Origin: Przewalskia tangutica | Taxonomy: Eukaryota > Streptophyta > Magnoliopsida > Solanales > Solanaceae | Direction of reading: 5' to 3' | Assembly: GCA_029844215.1 (NCBI GenBank) | Contig: CM056729.1 | Coordinates: forward strand, 4,340,001-4,404,000 | Length of the DNA: 64,000 nucleotides | Shown here: positions 57,194-64,000 of the stretch, in pieces | How positions within the stretch are numbered: the stretch's first letter is position 1 | Layout: the number at the start of each line of letters is the position of its first letter | Notes under the pieces: generated by a model | Told to the model about the DNA's origin: nothing | Seen by the model: only the letters and a program-made list of their open reading frames with translations | Databases searched by the model: none | Program-made: the position numbers and the translations under genes

Positions 57194-59640
57194 CACCCCC
57201 TCAGTCGGAGCGGGAGGAGGCCGGACGCTGAGACTGGATCTGAAGTCAAGAAATAATTGTCTGGGAAGTCCTTTGGTAAATATATTTGCATACTGATGTT
57301 GACAGCCAATTTTGACTCTCTTGTCCAGTCATTAGCTATAAAATTACACTAATTTTACAAAATAATTTTTATGATTTTTTATGCAAAACAATACATTAAT
57401 ACATGCGTAAATAAGCAATTTAATAATGGCACCGCGTATTACGTAGAAAATTACGCACTTTAATAATGACATTCATAAAAGAATTAAGAAGTCCTATCTG
57501 CATGTAGCATTTAAATAACTCAATTTTTATTTAATAAGTTTTAATAACGACATCGCATTATAAAATTAAGCGCTAATTAAATAGCACGACTAATAAAACA
57601 CCTAAATAATTTAATCATAATCTGTTAATTTAAATTATCACTAATTAATTAAAACTATTAATACATTAAATACCTAATACTTAACACCTAAATTTCTACC
57701 CAACCCCAACGCAGCCCAGGCCCCTTACCTCTTCAGCCCAACACCCGCAAGCCCATTACACCCCAGCCTTATTTCCCTTCCCATCGCACAGCCCACTCCC
57801 CTCAGCCCTTGACCTTATTCCCTTCTCCCATCATCGACAGCCCTAAAAGAACAAACCAGCAAACCTAAACCTAAAAAAAAAAAAACGAAATCGCCGCTCC
57901 CTCACCAGCCGGGATTCTCGCCTGAGAATCCGGCGTAACCAAGCTTCCCTTAACCAAATCACCCTAACCAGAATATACCTTAAGAATCCTCCCAAAATGG
58001 TAACAAATCGTTGCCAATCTTCACCAATAAACACCCAAACGGTAACATAATCTTACAAAAACCAGCAACCCAAATCGCACCTTAAGGACTTACCAACATT
58101 AAAACCCAAAGGGTGACCATATAAAAGGAACCCATTTCGCACATGCAAGGGCAGGGGGGAACCCAGCATATTCGCACAAGGCATAGGGAGTTAGGGGGGT
58201 TTGGACCATCGAGACCACCTTTACTCTCCAATCGATTTCCATCACAAAAGATCCGGGGAAACCATCGTGGAATCAGTAAGAACATTGAGAAAATCAGCAA
58301 TCGAGGAATCGGGAGAGAAAAACCCAGCACCTTTCTGAAACCCGGACACGAACAAAAAATTGACTCAACTGTCATAGAACATAGGGGAAACCTGAGGAAA
58401 CCTGTTAGTATCCTTTAGCCGAAGCCTTTCTTTCAGAAAAATAGCCTAGAATCGACCACAAACGATATCGTTTTCAATCGCATAACATAAATAATTAACC
58501 CTAGGTTTGAACGGACAACCGCAAGTTAGCGGATCCTTTAGGGTGCCTGACCCCTTCCCTTTAGGATAATAAAGAACCCTTGTCCGGAATCTCACATAAG
58601 TTTTGCAGACCATAAAAATGGAGTTAGTGTTGACTTTAACCTAGTTGACATTTAGGTGTCCTAATTCACCCAAACTAATTAGGTGGCGACTCCGCGAACC
58701 CTTTAGCATTTAGCACCTTTTAGCCCTTTTAACATTTTTAGCACTACCTTTAACATTTTAACGCCTTTTAGCATTTTTATTATTTATTTTCTAACATTTT
58801 TATTAAGCAGGAGATTCGCTAAAAATGTCGCGGCCGGAAATGGGTGCGACAACTGATATGATGAGGGAACATGTAACACTCTGACATGGCCTAGCGCAAC
58901 TTTCTCACGAACGAAGTGTAGGTCTATCTCAATGTGCTTGGTTCGCTGATGCTGAACCGGGTTGTGAGATAGATAGATGACAGAGATGTTATCACAGTAC
59001 ACAATAGATGTCTGACGCAAAAGACAATGAAGCTCTAACAATAAATTTCTGAGCCAACAAATCTCAACTACTACATTTGCAACGCCTATACTCACCGACC
59101 TTTGGAACGAGATAGGGTAGCTCGCCGCCGCGGACAAGAAATCATATTATCCCCTAAGAAAACACAAAAGCCGGAGGTGGAGCGTCGCGTGTCCGGACAC
59201 CCTGCCCAATCTGCATCTGTATATGATAACAATCTGTTTGGTGCAGAGGGGTATAAGTGCAAACTATAATCAAGTGTGCCCTTAATGTATCAGATGATAC
59301 GCTTAAGGGAAGTGAAATGAGACTCTCTGGGGCATGCATGAATAGGCATACCTGCTGAACAACATAAGCAATGTCTAGCCTTGTAAATGTGAGATATTGA
59401 AGTGCACCTGCAAGGCTCCTATACATAGTAGGATCAGATACTGGAGCACCATCCATAACACTAAGCTTAGATTTCGAATCGACTGGAGTAGACATAACTT
59501 TGCAATTCGCCATCTTAGCCCTGTACACAATATCCTCTGCATACTTACGCCGACACAAGAACATATGGTTGGCAGACCTGGTCACTAATATCCCCAAAAA
59601 ATAACTCAGCTTCCCAAATCAGTCATTGCAAATTTGGACT
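57194..59640 (-). pseudogene. RE4 RNase H and end of reverse transcriptase
   Basis: Leaving out the solo LTR, the minus strand encodes RNase H (58857-59137: [40 protein letters not shown]) and its end on the other side of the insert (57194-57291). The last part of reverse transcriptase (59154-59597: MFLCRRKYAEDIVYRAKMAN, YRSLAGALQYLTFTRLDIAY) lies to the right. Frames shift near 59140 and 59600. Confidence 0.85.
57297..58851 (+). mobile_element. Solo LTR of a gypsy-type retrotransposon, 1.56 kb
   Basis: It starts tgttgacagccaatttt and ends 'gtcgcggccggaaatgggtg' then cgaca. A perfect ACTGA duplication flanks it (57292-57296 and 58852-58856), inside the RNase H of RE4. Both ends match the reversed LTR at 38992-42719. 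No coding was found inside. Confidence 0.88.
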
Positions 59641-60105
59641 TAAGAAAGACAATAATCTCATTTTTCAACTATTTAAAAATGCATTCTTCACATCAAGTTG
59701 ATGGATCGGCCAGTGTCTGCCCATGTCATTGCTCAAAATTGTGCAAATGGTAGCCGGTTTGACAACCGGGCTGAAGGTCTCACCTCAATCAATGCCCTCC
59801 TGGTGATTTGTGTCATTAGCCACAAGTCGTGCCTTATACCTCTCAAGATCTCCACTGTCTCTGAATTTATGACGAAATAGCCACATACAACGGATCACAT
59901 TCACCCCCAAAGGTCTAGGTACTAGATCCCATGTGTGCTGTTTAGTTAAAGTATTGAATCCTCATAAATAGCTGCATTCCAATTAGGGTCTAGTTTAGCC
60001 AATTTGGGGTTCTTGGAAATTGGAGAAATGGTTTGGGCAGACAAGTTAAATTGGACTTTGGATTTGAAGATTTCATGCTTGACACGAGTTTCCATTTGGC
60101 GAGTG
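59641..60105 (-). pseudogene. RE4 reverse transcriptase start and post-integrase remnant
   Basis: Homology to RE2 31580-31990 (e.g. 'cacatcaagttgatgg', 'accgggctgaaggtctcacc', 'tggtttgggcagacaagtta') covers the first blocks of reverse transcriptase and the segment before it. A deletion at about 59665 removes the catalytic middle. The left junction at about 60105 leads into the gag end. Confidence 0.8.
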
Positions 60106-60179
60106 GGGACAGTGGGAGGCGTCGGCCCGAGTGGGAAGAGCGAGGCGAGGATTGGTTGGATATGGAGAACGCCCGCGGC

Positions 60180-61068
60180 ATTGTAATGGTATCATAGGGT
60201 GTCGCGGTCTTTGCATCGTTATGCGGGCCCTGTTGTTGTTGCTGCTGATTCTGCTGTCCGCGACCCTTGCCATGACCACGACCTCCTCTGCCATCGCGGG
60301 CCTTGCCACCGCGTCCCTGCTGCGGTTGAGAATTTTATGGCGGCGTTGGATCTTGGGATCGCGTTTCGACAGTTAAAGCCTTCTGATTGTGCTCATCTTG
60401 CTTAGCACATCGAGTCTCTTCGAGCAATAACTGTGAGCGAGCTTTGTTAAAACTGGGTAACAGATCTGTCTGGTGAATCATGGTGGCTAACATATCATAG
60501 TCGCCTTTGGGAAGGACTACAATCAATTGCAACACCATTTTAGTGTCCGAGACAAGCGTGTCGACGTTGGAGAGTTGATCCGCCATTAGTTTCAACTTTC
60601 TTCAATACTCAGTCATGTTGCATAAATTTTCAAGCCGTGTATTGTTAAATTGTTTCTCCAAATACACAGCACGAGTGTGCTTATTATCTTGAAAGCTTTC
60701 TCCAAGCGGTTCCACAAGTCACTAGCTATGGCGCTAGATTTCATGATAGTAAGAAGTAGATCCTGGGAAATACTACCATATATCCATTGTTTGACGTCGG
60801 CGTCTAGACGACGTCAAGTAGAAGTATCAACCTCCGTAGGGCGCGGAATAGTGTCATCGATATGATCAAGCACGTTATAGAGACATGCATGAATGCGAAA
60901 CAATTCAACCCAAGAAGAATACTGACTGTTTTCTTGATCAAGAAGAATGAAAATATAGTTCTTGATGTTGGTAACAGTTAGGGCGGGATGAAAGAAGGAT
61001 GACAACTTGGTGGTGGAATTTGTGGAGGTGGAAGCGTCGGAAGTATTTGAAGATTCCTGAGTATCCAT
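60180..61068 (-). pseudogene. RE4 gag
   Basis: The start at 61068 gives MDTQESSNTSDASTSTNSTT and the gag core (ENSQYSSWVELFRIHACLYN). Frameshifts near 60800 and 60600 lead to KLMADQLSNVDTLVSDTKMV at 60335-60595 and on to the Gly/Arg-rich end at 60230-60310. Compared with RE1 it is complete but shifted. Confidence 0.83.
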
Positions 61069-61210
61069 TTAGAGAAGAGGTGAATGAAGAATAAAAACCA
61101 ATAATTTTTGTGTGTGGCAGGGTCGCGGCTGAGAGAGAGCTGGGGTCATTGCTAAAGAAAGAGAGGAAAAAGAAATTCTAGGGATTTTAGGTTTTAGACT
61201 CTTGATACCA

Positions 61211-61415
61211 TGTAAGATGATATTAATCTCCTTTGGGGAGTCTTTCTCATTAATATCAATATATATAGTGTACAAAATGTATACCTAATACAATAGGATT
61301 CTAGTCCTAATTACAAGAGAAATCCTAGTTTACCATAATTACATATCACTAATATTTATATAATATATGAAATATATTCTAATTACGGCGGGATGTTGTT
61401 GTGTACACGTTTACA
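61211..61415 (-). repeat. 5' LTR of RE4
   Basis: It starts tgtaagatgatatt after the primer-site complement and ends cacgtttaca. Confidence 0.88.
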
Positions 61416-62147
61416 AAAAACATTAAAAAGATACCCCTATACTTTCGGGCTTTGGGATTTTCACTGTGTAGATCTTGTGCCGTACTGCTTAACAACTTGT
61501 GGCAATAGATGCGATGAATCTATTGAATGAGATGGCTTGCGTTCATTGTTGACATGAAACTTGAGAATCCTTAGGTACAATGGATGTATATGTTTGATAT
61601 GTGACTAATGTTTTTTGTTAATTGTATGATGAATCTTTATACGTAAAAGTCATTGAAATAGTTTACCATTGTGTGCAATGGTATTTAATTAAACACTTTC
61701 GGCCTTGTCAATAAAGGTGGAGATATAATTTGAAGTTTATGAGTTGAACTTGTTATTGAACTGATAGTTCGTTTTAATAACTGAATTCACAATTACATAT
61801 TTATACATATATAATGATTTTTCTGATACAAATAAAAATCTAATCAAAAGCTATTTAATTCATATGAAGATCCGATCCGCCCTTACTTATCAAGCTCAAA
61901 TTTTAAGAAGTCTAAAATAGCCAATTTGTTGTGCTAGGTCAGCTCGATTAGGCGGGGGATGGGTTGAGGGTATTTTTTTTGGTTACAAAAAGGATACTAA
62001 GTGGGCTATCAGTTTGAACCGGATCGCTGTTTACGAAAAGTTCTTCCCAAGAAAGTTTTTACAGTGGAGGGGGTCGCATCCTTGACCTCCATGTGATTTT
62101 AGCCAACTTTTATCCACTGGACCAAACCCCATTGAATAGGTTGAGGG
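61416..62147. other. Spacer with no recognised gene
   Basis: AT-rich sequence between RE4 and the second hAT copy. No open frame or repeat end was recognised. Confidence 0.5.
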
Positions 62148-62461
62148 TAAGGCTGGCCAGTGGGCCGGGACGGGCCCACCGGGATCGGGTTTGGCGGGGT
62201 CGGGGCGGGTGAGAAAGGCGGCTGGTCGGTAGGCGGGCTGGAGGGTCGGGTCGGGCGGGACCATACCATGTCGTCCGATCCGATCCCGTTGGGTAGAAGT
62301 CGGGGCGGGTCGGGCCTGAGTCGGGGACGGGACGGGTTGGCGGGTTTTTTTTTTTTTAATTTTTTCACTAAATTAAAAATAATAAATTACTAAGTACTAA
62401 CAAAGTAACATTAAGTATAACATATACTTGTCATATTATAGACTTATAGTATTATAATTTA

Positions 62462-62560
62462 TAATATATTTATAAAGTATAAAGTATAAACTATAAACTA
62501 TAAACTATAAAGTATAAACTATAAAGTATAAAGTATAAAGTTATAATTTATAAACTAAAT
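62462..62560. repeat. Microsatellite-like 'tataaact/tataaagt' repeat
   Basis: About ten units of 8 bp with a single variable position, inside hAT2 between its end repeats and the transposase. Confidence 0.85.
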
Positions 62561-62839
62561 AATTAAACAAAGACAAGAATAGTGTAAAAAAAACATCCCA
62601 AGGCTGTTTTTGTGCCTTTTATATTATTAATTTCATTGAAATATCAAATATACAAGATTCAAAATTACATTGTAGTGTACTGTTGTTGAAAAAAATTGCA
62701 AAAGAGTGAAAGACATAGAAAAATTTAAAAATTGCAATGAAATAAATTACCAATTTGAAAATATTTTTTCTAATTTCTTTATAATTTCTTGTGGTTCTTG
62801 GTTGGAATTGGTATATCTTGATCAAATTGTTCCACGTCG

Positions 62840-64000
62840 CTACTCATGCCTTCGATAAAATGTCGTTGTAGTTGTCGCCATCTTCTTCGTTAATCTCGTT
62901 GATCGCACTCCTTCGCCTCCGCTCGTATCCAATCTCTGAATAGTACCGCCAACACCAAGCTGTCTCCGGCTAATGATTGTCTGTGCTCTCCAATATGAAA
63001 TCTGCTGCGAAAAAGCGCTTCGAAGCGATGGCGCCAATGTTCAAAATATCTCGCCATCATTGAAAGTGTCGGAAATGTCTTCTCATTCGCTCCAATATTT
63101 CAAAGAAGTCTTCCTCCTTCTTCATTGATAATCGCTGGTAAGGTAAATTACCTGCAAAACAAAAACATCGAACTCACTAATTTGGTTAGCACGCTACCAC
63201 CGCACATTTTATTTCCGAGGCTTTCAATAGAATTAATATTAGGCCTAGCCACGAACCGCTTGTCGTTTTTAGGTTGTGTTGAAGAAGAAGATGATACAAA
63301 AGTCGGTTGGTTACTAGCACTTTCTTGGTAATGCCGATATACTTTTTGCATTCATCTTCTACGCTATTCAACACTTCTTCTAGCGTTAGTTCAATAGGTG
63401 GTTCAACATTTAAATTTTTGGGTGTTGGTGGTGGTAGTAATGCGTCCATACATGTATATATATTTTCAATAAGACTTTTACAACCTCTACTTTAATAGTC
63501 GGGTTTAATACTGACACCAATAATATAAATAGGGAATAGGAATAAAATATTTTTAATTTCATAAACATTTTTTAATAAATGCGATATAAGCGTGTTTTTC
63601 CATATATTCTTTAAGAAGTAAAAATATTATAGCTATATAAAACAACATAGTTGAAATAGTAGGATAATATAAAGTAGAAAATTCTTTTGTTGCTCGTTGA
63701 AAATTTTCTAAAAATACAATAAGTTCTCTAATTTTCTCCCAATCGGTATCACAATCATATCATTTGGATTTTGATTATGGGCGTTAAAAATAAAGTAATA
63801 GGTTTTCTATAGTCATAAGCAACAACTAGTTGGTCATATAAAGAATTCCACCTAGTTGGTACTTCTTCTGAATTTTTACAGAAGATAGTCCACAATCGTG
63901 GCAAGTTTTTATATTCTTTTCTTTGTTGAATTCTATTATTTTTAAAAATAAAGTGTATAGCAAATTGTATTTTTCAAGAATATCTTGAAAAAGTGAAAGA
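62840..64000 (-). pseudogene. hAT transposase remnant (C-terminal half)
   Basis: From the right, QFAIHFIFKNNRIQQRKEYK (near 63920-63985) matches hAT1 QFAIKFIFKDNKIQRRREFK. Then VPTRWNSLYDQL (near 63830-63860) is the hAT RWNS block. 63148-63449 covers a linker. NEKTFPTLSMMAR (near 63050-63090) precedes the C-terminal dimerisation block, whose ASKRFFAADF-like residues need a frameshift. Stops and shifts are frequent. It is the same family as 18775-19556, and together they cover most of the protein. Confidence 0.8.

Larger units (their letters stand above)
56989..61415 (-). mobile_element. Copia element RE4, internally deleted, with nested solo LTR
   Basis: LTRs of 205 bp lie at 56989-57193 and 61211-61415. 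Flanks read aaaag and aaaaa, a near match for a target duplication. The primer-site complement 'cttgatacca' is at 61201-61210. RNase H is split by the insert at 57297-58851. About 60105-60180 joins sequence after integrase straight to the end of gag, so protease and integrase are gone. Part of reverse transcriptase is also missing near 59665. The LTRs differ at roughly 17 sites by eye. Confidence 0.9.
62148..64000 (-). mobile_element. hAT transposon, second copy (hAT2), right end outside window
   Basis: The left end reads taaggctggccagtgggc, an inverted relative of the hAT1 end at 20206-20223. G/C-rich repeats such as 'gggtcgggcggg' fill 62160-62345, as in hAT1. The transposase remnant runs leftwards from beyond 64000 to about 62840. 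The target duplication cannot be tested here. Confidence 0.78.

Overview
This window is nuclear DNA of a flowering plant, most likely a member of the Solanaceae. The reasons are two intron-containing plant genes, AT-rich spacers, and transposon families typical of that family: TS-SINE/RTE tails with TTG ends, a TRIM carrying a 'gctctgata' primer site, Stowaway copies and copia elements with about 200-bp LTRs. The species cannot be named from the sequence alone.

Only two genes look intact. CRR6 (22418-25335, +, four exons, 251 aa) encodes a predicted chloroplast assembly factor for the NDH complex. A small four-exon gene (51873-52997, +, 143 aa) encodes a secreted precursor ending in DYSPAKRKPPIHN, a GOLVEN/RGF/CLEL signalling peptide. 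Everything else recognisable is transposon-derived, and most of it is broken.

Layout. 1-5906: three-level nest, with a copia element inside the end of a gypsy-type LTR inside the gag of another copia element. 6617-7551: RTE-type LINE remnant. 9304-9858: two MITEs. 9904-15376: copia element RE1 with a TATAT target duplication; its RNase H region holds a 613-bp insert containing mitochondrial nad5 sequence. 17190-20223: copia remnant and a hAT remnant. 22418-25335: CRR6, with a TRIM in intron 2. 25938-29712: MITEs and a LINE RNase H remnant. 30436-35112: copia element RE2 (GAACT duplication). 36363-37506: TRIM (ATGTC duplication) and a SINE. 37507-42994: CACTA remnant split by a 3.7-kb gypsy-type solo LTR (GTCAC duplication). 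44021-47800: TRIM, SINE-tail and CACTA fragments plus an ACGT-motif cluster. 48124-51394: deleted copia element RE3 with about 2 kb of foreign sequence. 51873-52997: peptide gene. 54887-56009: foldback MITE containing a 700-bp hAT (GTCTTATT duplication). 56650-56888: SINE with a 14-bp duplication. 56989-61415: copia element RE4 with a nested solo LTR (ACTGA duplication). 62148-64000: second hAT copy running off the window.

RE1 to RE4 belong to one copia family (LTR ends TGTAAACGTG and CATCTTACA). They differ by internal deletions and insertions, and every copy has stop codons or frameshifts, so none is likely to be autonomous. I found no new multi-gene system. The most unusual items are the nad5-containing insert in RE1, the nested insertions with intact target duplications, and the peptide gene.
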